Source: Rhodocytophaga rosea
Lineage (GTDB): Bacteria > Bacteroidota > Bacteroidia > Cytophagales > 172606-1
Direction: 5' to 3'
Length of the DNA stretch: 64,000 bases
NCBI RefSeq assembly: GCF_010119975.1
Contig: NZ_CP048222.1
Span: 7,416,501 to 7,480,500 of the forward strand
Made by a program: the position numbers and the translations under genes. Below are positions 26,503 to 35,873 of the stretch, in pieces (position 1 is the first letter of the stretch; each line of letters starts with the position of its first letter). The notes beneath the pieces were generated by a model. It searched no databases and had not been told where the DNA came from. It saw only the letters and a program-made list of their open reading frames with translations.

Positions 26503-29500
26503 TTATGGTTCCAGGGGATGTTCTTTCAGCAATTCCTGAGGTGTATAGAAATTGTTTTTATCCGTAACAGATGCCCGTACTGCTTTTACTTTTTCTGCAG
26601 TTACAGCAGGTGCTTTATTTCCGAAAGAATTTCGGACATAGGTTAATACAGCGGCTACTTCCTCATCTTTGAGCATACCACCAAAAGGAGTCATGGGTAC
26701 TTGTCCTGCATACTTCCGTCCCTGTACTTCGATAGGGCCTTGCAAACCTTTCAGGACAAGCTTGATCAAACGGTCTTCATTGCCGGTTACCCATTTGGTA
26801 TTCTGTAGGGGAGGAAAACCTGAAGCTGATAATCCATCCCCATTTTCCTGATGACATGTAATGCAAAAACCTTCTTTGGCATAAATGGCTTTGCCCTTCA
26901 CAAATAACTCCCGCTCCATTCCTTTTAACTCTGTGCTCACGGTTTCTGCCTTTTTCTCAGTCACTGATTTTCCATTCAGGTGCGCCACAGCCGTTTCATA
27001 GGGAGGTACCATCCAGTCGTCTAAGGGATGTTTACTGGCCTCATTCAAAATAGCCAGGCCTTTTTCTTTCTCCAGCCAGGAAGCCGTTACAATGGCTTCC
27101 AGTCGTACCCGTCCGTGCGGATCTTTTGCTGCTTGCATGAGCAGATCTGCCTGATCATTCACCTGATGGCCAGTATAACGCAGCACCCGCACTGCCGCAG
27201 CTCTGGCGCGGTGATCTTTGGCTTTCAGCAACTGCCGGAGCAAGGTTTGATCTACTTTGTTAAGCCCCCAGCTTACCCATAAGCCTTCCAGCAGGTGATG
27301 TTCATATTTAGGATCATTCTTATCCAGTTTTGTGGCCCAGGCAGTAATCTGAGGGAGTACTTCCCCTGCATTACGTCCTCTCAGTTCTCTGCGGGTGCGG
27401 TAGCGGGTACGGTATTCCGGTAGTTTCAGGTTATCAAGCAGTTCAGAAATGCTGGCTCCGGCTACTTTAGCTGGTGTTACCAGTGGCCTCCCAGGATAGG
27501 TAATGCGGTAAATTCTGCCATGTACATGATCCCGGAGGGGATCGCGGGCATTATGCTGCATGTGGCCGATCAGGATATTGTGCCAGTCGATCAGATACAG
27601 AGAGCCATCAGGCGCAAACTCCATATCCACCGGACGGAAATTCCGGTCATCGGATACCACTACATCCTGGCGGTGGCGGCTTTTATAGCCGGTTCCATCT
27701 TCCTCCAGCACATGCTCTTTCATGCCCAGAAAGCCAATGGTATTATTGATGAGCAAGTCTCCTTGTATACTATCCGGAAAATGGCGGCTGTACACAAATT
27801 CCAGTCCCGATGTCGGCCTGACTTTATGTTTATCTTCAATTAACTGCTTGGATTTATGGGTAGCTACGCCGTACCTGGATTTTACGGAGCCGGGCATCAT
27901 CCAGCGGACATCCGGAGAAGAGGTTTCTGCAAAAAAGTTTTGCCCCCATTCATCAAAGGCAATACCCCAGGGATTAGGAATCGAGAGTTGAGCCGTACGT
28001 TCCAGGTGGCGGCGCTGGGGATTGAAGCGGTAAAAGCCTCCATTGGTAGCCCGTACCGTACCATACGAAGTTTCCACATTGGTATGCAAAAAAACACCTT
28101 CACCCATGTATATAGCACCGGATTCATCGGCAGCATAAGCACTGTGCGCATGGTGGGTATCATGGTCATCAAAGCCGCTCATAATGATTTCTTTGGTATC
28201 TGCCTTGTCATCACCGTTGGTATCCCGCAAGAGTACCAGATTAGTGCCTTGTGATACATATACACCTTCAGGAGCTAATTCAAAGCCTACCGGCAGGTGC
28301 AAACTATCGGCAAAGGTAGTCTGTTTGTCGGCTTTGCCATCGCCATTGGTATCTTCCAGAATAATGAGTTTATCATTGGGTTTGGCATCACCGGGTTTAT
28401 AATGCGGATAAGAAGGCATGGTGGCAATCCACAAGCGGCCTTTATTATCGAAGGAAAGCTGCACCGGATTGGCTACATCGGTGAATTCTTTTTCGGAAGC
28501 AAACAGCTCAATTTTGTAACCTGGAGCAGCTTTGAGCCTATTGAGGGCATCTTGTCCATATAAATATTCCAGGCTGCCATTTTTCTCAGGATTGTAATTG
28601 GTTTGAACAGGAGGCAGGGTGGAAGTAGATTGATCAGCTTTGGCGACATCCATTTTCGTACCTTTCAACGCCTGCCAGATGGACTGATCCCGGATAGCGG
28701 TCATTTCCCGGATTTTAGTAAGCTCGGCAGGATAGTTATCTGGCCCAAAAGGGTCGTAGCGGCGGCCAAATACATGTACGCCATTGGGAATTTTGAAATC
28801 ATTGTGCCACATCCAGTTCTTTTCCAGCACAGCCGCTTTCACCAGGGCACGGTTTTTTTCAGCAGTCTCTGTAATTTTTGTTTTGCCAAATACGCCATCA
28901 GCTAGCACAGGAGCAAATCTGGCATAGCCCGCATCAGTCAGTTGAGAACCATCAATGGTGAGAAATTCTTCGGTCTTGTTATACCACTCTTTCGTAGGCG
29001 CAAATACATCAAGAAAAATCACTTTGTTTTTAGCAGCCACTTCTTTCATGGCAGCGGCATACAAAGCCAGATTTTCGTTCTCTTTCTTTCCGTTGGGATA
29101 GTCAAATTTACCAGACAGGTCTTCAAAAGCAATGGGCGAAACCAGCGCAAGCTGAGGCGGAGTAGTGCCATTGTATTTTTGTTTGAAGGTATGTTTGATA
29201 AAGGCATCCAGTTCAGCTTTGTAGTTGGCAAGTCCTTCTTTTCCCTGGAAAGATTCACTATAGCCATAGAAAGCAATGATTACATCGGCCTTGAGTTTGG
29301 TGAGCCACTGGTCTTCAGTTTCAAAGTGGCCTTCACTTCCGGAGGGTTGCGCCAGTTCAGTCTGGAATTTTTCAGCACCGGGGAAAGCCCAGGGAGATAC
29401 TCTGCCGGAATGCGGACGAAAACCTGGCGTATTGCCTCCATCGCACATATTGCGGATAAAAAGCGAATGTTCCGGATAGCGCAAGTGCATCTCGGTTTCA

Positions 29501-29679
29501 AAATGGCCATAATTCATCATTCTGGAACCCAGGTTATTGCCGATCAGGACAATATGTGAACCCTTCTTGAGTGTCAATACAGGCGGTGATAGTATGAGTT
29601 GAAATGCACACAAAATACTTACTGCCGTAATCAATATTACAAGCAGTAGTTTAAAATTGTTTTTTATATAGATTGACAT
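26503..29679 (-). CDS. SGNH-like / propeller dehydrogenase / HEAT / cytochrome c fusion (PVC-type heme protein)
   Basis: 1058 residues. An N-terminal signal-anchor (about 8-30). About 35-290 is an SGNH-hydrolase-like domain whose first block reads IGNNLGSRM, so the nucleophile Ser of GDSL is missing. About 370-735 is a six-bladed propeller of the membrane-bound-dehydrogenase type (PGYKIELFASEKEF, LIILEDTNGDGKADKQTTF, NPWGIAFDEWGQNFFAE). HEAT-like helices follow (about 770-900), then a C-terminal cytochrome c domain with CITCH at 939-943 and a likely Met ligand in VPMTPFGG. Such proteins are abundant in Planctomycetes and Bacteroidota; substrate unknown, heme-dependent oxidation at the cell envelope inferred. 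Preceded by ThuA, 53 bases upstream. Confidence 0.9.
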   Translation of the reverse strand: MSIYIKNNFKLLLVILITAVSILCAFQLILSPPVLTLKKGSHIVLIGNNLGSRMMNYGHFETEMHLRYPEHSLFIRNMCDGGNTPGFRPHSGRVSPWAFPGAEKFQTELAQPSGSEGHFETEDQWLTKLKADVIIAFYGYSESFQGKEGLANYKAELDAFIKHTFKQKYNGTTPPQLALVSPIAFEDLSGKFDYPNGKKENENLALYAAAMKEVAAKNKVIFLDVFAPTKEWYNKTEEFLTIDGSQLTDAGYARFAPVLADGVFGKTKITETAEKNRALVKAAVLEKNWMWHNDFKIPNGVHVFGRRYDPFGPDNYPAELTKIREMTAIRDQSIWQALKGTKMDVAKADQSTSTLPPVQTNYNPEKNGSLEYLYGQDALNRLKAAPGYKIELFASEKEFTDVANPVQLSFDNKGRLWIATMPSYPHYKPGDAKPNDKLIILEDTNGDGKADKQTTFADSLHLPVGFELAPEGVYVSQGTNLVLLRDTNGDDKADTKEIIMSGFDDHDTHHAHSAYAADESGAIYMGEGVFLHTNVETSYGTVRATNGGFYRFNPQRRHLERTAQLSIPNPWGIAFDEWGQNFFAETSSPDVRWMMPGSVKSRYGVATHKSKQLIEDKHKVRPTSGLEFVYSRHFPDSIQGDLLINNTIGFLGMKEHVLEEDGTGYKSRHRQDVVVSDDRNFRPVDMEFAPDGSLYLIDWHNILIGHMQHNARDPLRDHVHGRIYRITYPGRPLVTPAKVAGASISELLDNLKLPEYRTRYRTRRELRGRNAGEVLPQITAWATKLDKNDPKYEHHLLEGLWVSWGLNKVDQTLLRQLLKAKDHRARAAAVRVLRYTGHQVNDQADLLMQAAKDPHGRVRLEAIVTASWLEKEKGLAILNEASKHPLDDWMVPPYETAVAHLNGKSVTEKKAETVSTELKGMERELFVKGKAIYAKEGFCITCHQENGDGLSASGFPPLQNTKWVTGNEDRLIKLVLKGLQGPIEVQGRKYAGQVPMTPFGGMLKDEEVAAVLTYVRNSFGNKAPAVTAEKVKAVRASVTDKNNFYTPQELLKEHPLEP

Positions 29680-29732
29680 GTAAAAGGTGTTAGGTTGCAG
29701 CTAAAATTATTCATTAAGATAAGAAACTTGTA

Positions 29733-30599
29733 TTACATTCCCCGGTAAGGCACATTTATTTCCATTTTGCCCTTCCATTTTTTCGGAACAGGTTTGCCTA
29801 AAGTCCAGTGAATCGCATTTACCACTAAACGTTGGAAAGACTCTACTCCAAAATCTTCCGGATGACCCATGGTGGTGGCAAAAACCCGTCCGCCAGCAGG
29901 CGTTTGCCAGGTCCAGGCTACCGGATTATCTGCAAAGCCGGCCTTGTTCGGATTCACAGCTTTTCCCATCAATAACCAGGTTGATCCTTTTGCCGGGTAA
30001 TCGGGCAGTACTTTATAGAGCCATGAACGCACATGAAAAGCGGGCTCAACCCCTTTCAAAATGGGATGTTTAGCGGCATCAGCAATTACCGAAACATCAG
30101 TACTGCAATCATGGCCGCAGTGGGTATGACCAGCTTTGCCACCCCAGCCGGGAGGCGAGCCCAAAGCAAATTCCCCAAAGGCATTCCATTTTCTCAGCGG
30201 ATGGCCTTCCGGATAATTAAAAGCATGTGTACTGGTCCGGAATCCCATCACTGGTTTCCCAGAGTTTAGATATTCTTCTATGTATTGAACCTGCTCAGCC
30301 GGCAACCGCCGCCAGCGAAGGTAAAATACAGCCAAATCAGCTTCTTTGAGGGTTTCCAGGCCAGGAATATTTTCTTCTGCATTCTGGTCGGGATAGGCTT
30401 TTAATACTTTTACATGCATGTTATAGTTCTTTTCCAGTTCGGCTGCAAGCAAAGGCAATGTTGATTCCCCACTATACTCATGGTCGCCGGTTACAAATAC
30501 GATGAGTGGCTTTTTATTCTTATTCTGAGCATGCGTTACTCCAGTTAGTGCAAGGATTAGTATAAAACAGAGGCAGACGGGAAGAAAAGGTATTTTCAT
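29733..30599 (-). CDS. ThuA-like domain protein, secreted
   Basis: 288 residues with signal peptide (1-24, ending THAQ). The remainder is one ThuA/glutamine-amidotransferase-like domain (flavodoxin-like fold): IVFVTGDHEYSGESTLP, LKEADLAVFYLRWRRLP, GHTHCGHDCSTDV, PVAWTWQTPAGGRVFATTMG, GHPEDFG. ThuA-type proteins are linked to disaccharide (trehalose) use and frequently accompany PVC-type dehydrogenases and DUF1080 proteins; the reaction is unsettled. It follows the SusD terminator hairpin, so with the 3' neighbour at 26503 it probably forms a separate two-gene unit. Confidence 0.9.
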   Translation of the reverse strand: MKIPFLPVCLCFILILALTGVTHAQNKNKKPLIVFVTGDHEYSGESTLPLLAAELEKNYNMHVKVLKAYPDQNAEENIPGLETLKEADLAVFYLRWRRLPAEQVQYIEEYLNSGKPVMGFRTSTHAFNYPEGHPLRKWNAFGEFALGSPPGWGGKAGHTHCGHDCSTDVSVIADAAKHPILKGVEPAFHVRSWLYKVLPDYPAKGSTWLLMGKAVNPNKAGFADNPVAWTWQTPAGGRVFATTMGHPEDFGVESFQRLVVNAIHWTLGKPVPKKWKGKMEINVPYRGM

Positions 30600-30701
30600 T
30601 TTTTAATATGTTAGTTTAAAGCAGCTATGGTTTTTACATTATGTAAACAGCTCGGAAATGATGGATGTACTCTCTTGATATACTGGAAAGGTAAGTCCTA
30701 A

Positions 30702-30734
30702 AAGCAACTGTCCTGAATTTCAGGACAGTTGCTT
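30702..30734 (-). terminator. Terminator after susD
   Basis: AAGCAACTGTCCTG (30702-30715) and CAGGACAGTTGCTT (30721-30734) form a 14-bp perfect stem with a 5-base loop. On the minus strand the stem is followed by TTTTAGG. It separates the SusCD unit from the ThuA/cytochrome unit. Confidence 0.8.
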
Positions 30735-30766
30735 AAATAGTATTAAACTTAAGAGCTGGTAACTAT

Positions 30767-32275
30767 TTAATATCCGGTATTTTGCACCAGATTTTTGTTA
30801 TTTCTGATCTCTGCTGTTGGAATAGGGAATAATAGTTCTCTCTCTTTTAACACCGGTCCATATGAAAACTGGTGGCCAACATAATTGTCAAACTTTTTGG
30901 TACTTACATTAAATGCTTTGCGGAGCCTGGCCATATCAAACCAGGTTACGTTTTCAAAACTTAATTCGTACCAGCGTTCCCTCCATATGGCTTCTCTGAA
31001 AGTCTGCTGATCTAAGCCAGATAAGTCTGGAAGCTGAGCTCTCTTGCGGATTCTGTTGATCGCATCATAGGCTGGCGTAGAAGGCCCGGATACTTCATTA
31101 GAGGCTTCGGCATAGGTTAATAATACTTGTGCAAAACGCATTAAAGGCCAGTTCATGCCACTGCTGGTGGTAGTAAGATGGGCTTCATTATCAAAATGCT
31201 TATAGATATAGTATCCACCCAGGTCAACGGTTTTTGTTCTGTCGCTGCTGAGGGTAAAGTTTTTGTAATAGAACTGTTTTTCCTGTACCCGTTTGTCTCC
31301 CGGTTCATAAGATTCAACAAATTCTTTATTGGCGAAGATAGCCCCGGTTTCATCAGAATAGGCAGAAATACCCTGGTTGTAGGGGATGATAGATACCTGT
31401 AAACCATTTGAATTCACAATACTTCCCGAAAACTGAACCATAAAAATATGCTCACCCCGGTTTTCAGTGGCTACACTGTGCAATCCATCATAGGTATCAA
31501 ACAAGGTATACTGGCCAGTCTGGATTACTTCGGCGGCTTTATCGGCTGCTTTCTGATAATACTCCGTTCCTTTTTGCAAGGGAAAACCAGCCATGGTGAG
31601 GTATACTTCTGCCAGCAGGGATTTTACTGCCCCTAAAGACACTCTTCCGGTGGTATTTGTAAAAGACAATCCGGAAGATTCGGCTGTTACCAGATCTTCT
31701 ACGATCTGCGTATAGATCGCTTCCACTTCTGCAGGGCTTGGGTAAAGATCAGGCGAATTCAGTTCTACCGGTTTAGTAATCAGGGGAATTTTCCCGAATA
31801 TCCGGACCAGGTTGAAATAGTAGTGGGCTCTCAGGAATCTGGCTTCGCCCAGGAATTTGTTTTTCTGTGCTTCGTCCATAGTAATGCCAGGTATCTTGTC
31901 AATGGCCAGATTGGCATTGGCGATTCCTCTGTAGTAACTCGTCCAGTAGGTGCCGCCATAGGTGTTGTCGGAATTATTAACCAGATTACGGACAAATATG
32001 CTATTCACGGCCTGTCCTAGTTCAGTATTGGCAAGTCCGGTGGCAAATTCCAGCATCATCCATGGCGCACCGTTAAAGCCGCCACCTGTCGTGGCCCGTA
32101 GGCTTTCATAGATAGAATTTACAGCGCTTTCGGCATGTTCGGGCTTATTAAAATAGGTGTCAACGGTAAAGTTAGACTTGTCTGGCTCTTCCAGGAAATC
32201 TGAGCAACTGGTACCGGCAAACAGCAGGGCACCACAAAGGAAAACTTGGCTGAGGTTTTTTATGGATATGTTCAT
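30767..32275 (-). CDS. SusD/RagB-family outer-membrane glycan-binding lipoprotein
   Basis: 502 residues. Lipoprotein signal with lipobox GTSC (Cys24). SusD-like N-terminal TPR region (FTVDTYFNKPEHAESAVNSI, KNKFLGEARFLRAHYYFNLV) and the RagB/SusD C-terminal domain (MRFAQVLLTYAEASNE, AIWRERWYELSFENVTWFDM, RLRKAF). It is exposed on the cell surface as the lid of the SusC channel and binds the oligosaccharide to be imported. 26 bases after SusC on the minus strand. No glycosidase is encoded beside it, so the ligand cannot be inferred from neighbours. Confidence 0.95.
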   Translation of the reverse strand: MNISIKNLSQVFLCGALLFAGTSCSDFLEEPDKSNFTVDTYFNKPEHAESAVNSIYESLRATTGGGFNGAPWMMLEFATGLANTELGQAVNSIFVRNLVNNSDNTYGGTYWTSYYRGIANANLAIDKIPGITMDEAQKNKFLGEARFLRAHYYFNLVRIFGKIPLITKPVELNSPDLYPSPAEVEAIYTQIVEDLVTAESSGLSFTNTTGRVSLGAVKSLLAEVYLTMAGFPLQKGTEYYQKAADKAAEVIQTGQYTLFDTYDGLHSVATENRGEHIFMVQFSGSIVNSNGLQVSIIPYNQGISAYSDETGAIFANKEFVESYEPGDKRVQEKQFYYKNFTLSSDRTKTVDLGGYYIYKHFDNEAHLTTTSSGMNWPLMRFAQVLLTYAEASNEVSGPSTPAYDAINRIRKRAQLPDLSGLDQQTFREAIWRERWYELSFENVTWFDMARLRKAFNVSTKKFDNYVGHQFSYGPVLKERELLFPIPTAEIRNNKNLVQNTGY

Positions 32276-32301
32276 AGGAGTTTCTTTTAAATGTTACAGA
32301 A

Positions 32302-35300
32302 TTACAATCCGATGTTGAGGCCAAACATAAATACTCTGGGTTTGGGATAGTCATACAAGGCTACACCCTGATCGAATGTACTGCCAGATGTAGAAACTTC
32401 CGGATCATATCCTTCATATTTGGTCCGCAAAAAGAAATTCTGGGTAGAAGCAAATATCCGCAGGCGGCTTAAATGCAATTTTTCGATCAATTCCGGAGCA
32501 AAAGTATACGCGAGTAAGAGGTTTCTTCCTCTCAGGAAGGAGGCATCCTGCACCCGGTAGGTATCATTGTTGGTATTATACCCGGCAGATACTGGCCTTA
32601 ATTCAGCCAGGGGTGTATTCTGGTTTTGGGGTGTCCAGCCGTTCAGTACAGTTTTAAAGCTGTTGGCAATACCTACCCGGTCTTCGGCAGAGTGCTTGCT
32701 TCTAAACAGTACATCATTGCCATACATAAATTGCAGATCAACAGTAAGGTCGAAGTTTTTATAGCGGAAAGTATTGAGAAACGTGCCAAATCCATCCGGA
32801 ATACCTTTGCCGATAATTACCCGGTCGTTGTCATTAATAACCCCATCATTGTTGGTATCCTGGTACCGGATATCGCCTGGTTTTTTCAGGTATTTGGCTG
32901 CTTCATCGGCTTCTTCCGTTTTCCAGGTACCCAGGTGTGTATATCCAAAGAATGAACCTACCGGCTCTCCTTCACGGATTACGGTAGAACCTTCAAAAAT
33001 ATCAGCTCCTCCGGTTAAGGCAATAACTTTGTTTCTGTTGACAGAAAAATTAAAAGTGGTGTTCCAGGAGAAGTTAGTTGTATTAATGTTTACAGTATTT
33101 ATACCCAGTTCAATTCCCCGGTTTTCCATGCTGCCAATATTCCGGCTCACGGTGGTAAAGCCGCTGCTGGAAGGTACTGGTGCACTCAGCAACATATCGG
33201 TGGTTAGTTTACGGTACACATCGAATTCCAGAGAAAGTCTGTTTTTAAACAAGCCCAGTTCCAGGCCAGCATCCAGCTGGTGGGTTTTTTCCCATTTTAA
33301 ATCCGGATTAGCGAGGCGGTTGATACCGATACCGATTGCTCTGGTATCATTAAAAACCAGCTGATAATTTCCCATGCCTGCAAGCGCCTGATAAGCTGTA
33401 ATTTCTGAGTTGCCGGTTACGCCATAGCTGGTGCGCAGTTTCAGGTTAGAGATCACCGGAATGTTTTTTATAAAATCTTCATCAGATAACCTCCAGGCCA
33501 GTGCGGCTGATGGGAAAAAGGCATATCGGTTGGCCGAACCAAATTTAGACGAACCATCCACACGGCCTGTGAATGTAACCAGATATTTGTCTTTCAAGCC
33601 GTAGTTGATGCGGCCAAAATAAGAATTCAAGCCATAGGCACTGGTAGAAGAACTGGGCGCAATTACGGTAGAGCCGGCACCTAGATTATTGAAGGTATAA
33701 TAATCATCCTGGAAACGCTGTGACTGGGCTGTATTTGCAAACCTATCAACATGCTGCCAGGAAAGCCCTAACAAAGCATTAACAGAATGTATCTCAGCAA
33801 AACGTTTGTTATAGGTAAGATAATTTTCAAACTGCCAGGAATTATGGCGTTCGTTGGTAATGGAGGCATCACCGCCCTGGTTACGTGAAATATAGTTGAG
33901 GGTACGTCCGCCATAATAATCTACCCGCTGGTTGATAATATTCGTTCCCAAGGTTGACCGCAATTCCAGGCCTTCAGCTAAGCGGATATTGGCATATAAA
34001 TTCCCCAGCATGGTTTGCGTTTTTACAAAAAATAAACGCTCTTGTAAAATATTCAGCGGATTGCCGCCACCTTCCATCCCGGGATAGTCTTCGTTGCCTC
34101 CCCAGCGGCCATCCGGGTATTTTACAGGGATAATGGGTAATGCCTCCAGCACCTGCCGCATGGCGATAATACCACCGGCTCCTAAAGGATCAACCTGGTT
34201 TTCATTCTGGTCGTTGTAACTGATGGTGCCACCTACCTTTAACCAGTCTTTGATCTGGGTATCCATTACAAAGCGGCCGGAATACCTTTTTAACCAGGAA
34301 TTTCTTACCAGTCCATTTTCATTCCGGTAACCGAGATAAGCGCCATAGCTGTCTTTGCCATTGCCACCAGTAAAAGAGAGTTGATGATTCTGGGTAAGTG
34401 CCTTTTGAAAAGCTTCATCCTGCCAGTCGGTATCATATAAGGGATTGCCATTGGCATCGAATAGCAAAGGATTGGTCCGTTTGGTTTTAGGGTCAGGGTA
34501 TTTGCCGCCAGCCCAGCCTACCGGATCGTATTTCTGTGCATTGGCATAGGCTAATTCTTCTACCTGCAAAAATTCCCTGGAGTTGAGCAAAGGTATTTTC
34601 CGGGGCAGTACGCCAATACTAAAATCGGTATCATAATTCACTCTTCCGCCGCCCTGGCTGCCCCGTTTGGTAGTTACCATAATTACGCCATTGGCGCCTC
34701 TTGCCCCATAAATAGCGGTAGCTGACGCATCTTTTAATACCTCAATAGAAGCAATGTCATTGGGATTGATATAATCGATAGGCGTACTGCCGTTGGTTAG
34801 ATTGGTTACATTCAGAATCACCCCATCAATTACATACAGCGGATTATTGGTCACACTCACGGATGTATTTCCCCGGATACGGATATTGGCTCTTCCGCCA
34901 GGACGGCCGGAATTTACCGATACGTTCACCCCGGTGATTCTGCCAGCCAGGTTCTGATTCAGCGAAGCTGCCGGACGTTCCTGCAGGGTTTCTGCTTTTA
35001 TCGTACCAACCGCACCAGTCAGGTCGGATTTACGCTGGGTTCCATACCCTACTACCACTACCTCTTCCAGAGATTTAATATCAGGTTTTAACGAAATATC
35101 TATTACTGAGCGGTTATTAATGGCAATTTCCTGGGTAGCATAGCCAATGTACGAAGCCACCAGCGTACCATTGCCATCGGGAGCAGTAAGGGTATATTTT
35201 CCATCCGAATCAGAGGTTGTACCAGTAGTAGTACCTTTTAACAGAATAGTTACCCCAGGCAATTGCTGGTTATTTTCATCGGTGATGGTACCGGTAATCG

Positions 35301-35778
35301 TCAGGGCTTTTACGGCTTCTGTGCGAAAAGTATTATTTGAAATGAGGTGGTTAAGACTGGTGCTGTTTTCCAGACCGGGTTGAAAGGCTGGATTATTTAT
35401 GCGTTTAAAAGAGGTGCCATTTCCCAGATCGTTCGGTTTATCCTTTTTAATAATCACATATACTTTTTTTGACTTCTTAAATTCCAGGTTATAGGGTTTA
35501 AGCAAGTTATCCAGGACTTCATCCAGCGTTCCTTCCGCTTTAAACCGTTGGGTGATTTTATTGCGTACCAGTTCGCTCTTATATACAATCGATACATCGT
35601 AAGCTACTTCCAGTTCAGTAAGTGCTTGCTCCAGCGATAAAGATTGTAGCGGAGAACCGGCGGGAACTAATAAATCAGTTGTTGGTACAGGCAGGGAGGA
35701 AGCAATGGTTTGTGCGAAAGCAACCGGAGGAAGCGACAGCATCGCCATAAGTATGTAGTACTTTTTTAACTTCATCAT
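32302..35778 (-). CDS. SusC/RagA TonB-dependent outer-membrane transporter with STN domain
   Basis: 1158 residues with signal peptide (1-22, ending VAFAQ). Domain order: STN signalling domain (about 48-112, LEQALTELEVAYDVSIVYKS), carboxypeptidase-regulatory-like domain (about 158-235, LPGVTILLKGTTTGTTSDSD), TonB plug (about 240-370, VVVGYGTQRKSDLTGAVGTI), and a 22-strand beta barrel to the C-terminus (MFGLNIGL). The STN domain marks it as a transporter that also signals to the FecR/ECF-sigma pair encoded immediately upstream on the same strand. TonB-driven import of an oligosaccharide or glycoside. Intact. Confidence 0.96.
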   Translation of the reverse strand: MMKLKKYYILMAMLSLPPVAFAQTIASSLPVPTTDLLVPAGSPLQSLSLEQALTELEVAYDVSIVYKSELVRNKITQRFKAEGTLDEVLDNLLKPYNLEFKKSKKVYVIIKKDKPNDLGNGTSFKRINNPAFQPGLENSTSLNHLISNNTFRTEAVKALTITGTITDENNQQLPGVTILLKGTTTGTTSDSDGKYTLTAPDGNGTLVASYIGYATQEIAINNRSVIDISLKPDIKSLEEVVVVGYGTQRKSDLTGAVGTIKAETLQERPAASLNQNLAGRITGVNVSVNSGRPGGRANIRIRGNTSVSVTNNPLYVIDGVILNVTNLTNGSTPIDYINPNDIASIEVLKDASATAIYGARGANGVIMVTTKRGSQGGGRVNYDTDFSIGVLPRKIPLLNSREFLQVEELAYANAQKYDPVGWAGGKYPDPKTKRTNPLLFDANGNPLYDTDWQDEAFQKALTQNHQLSFTGGNGKDSYGAYLGYRNENGLVRNSWLKRYSGRFVMDTQIKDWLKVGGTISYNDQNENQVDPLGAGGIIAMRQVLEALPIIPVKYPDGRWGGNEDYPGMEGGGNPLNILQERLFFVKTQTMLGNLYANIRLAEGLELRSTLGTNIINQRVDYYGGRTLNYISRNQGGDASITNERHNSWQFENYLTYNKRFAEIHSVNALLGLSWQHVDRFANTAQSQRFQDDYYTFNNLGAGSTVIAPSSSTSAYGLNSYFGRINYGLKDKYLVTFTGRVDGSSKFGSANRYAFFPSAALAWRLSDEDFIKNIPVISNLKLRTSYGVTGNSEITAYQALAGMGNYQLVFNDTRAIGIGINRLANPDLKWEKTHQLDAGLELGLFKNRLSLEFDVYRKLTTDMLLSAPVPSSSGFTTVSRNIGSMENRGIELGINTVNINTTNFSWNTTFNFSVNRNKVIALTGGADIFEGSTVIREGEPVGSFFGYTHLGTWKTEEADEAAKYLKKPGDIRYQDTNNDGVINDNDRVIIGKGIPDGFGTFLNTFRYKNFDLTVDLQFMYGNDVLFRSKHSAEDRVGIANSFKTVLNGWTPQNQNTPLAELRPVSAGYNTNNDTYRVQDASFLRGRNLLLAYTFAPELIEKLHLSRLRIFASTQNFFLRTKYEGYDPEVSTSGSTFDQGVALYDYPKPRVFMFGLNIGL

Positions 35779-35873
35779 AGGTATTTTATGGTTAAAGGAT
35801 TAGATTAAATTTATCAAGAGGGATGATTTTTACTCATCCGGAACAAAATTCAATGAGTGATTTTACAATGTTG

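Noticed and set aside
28942-29559. 205-codon frame antisense to the SGNH/cytochrome gene
   Set aside because: Fully inside a well-supported coding gene; no homology-like motif; typical antisense shadow.
32774-33364. 196-codon frame antisense to susC
   Set aside because: Lies inside the beta-barrel coding sequence of an intact TonB receptor; composition is that of a shadow.
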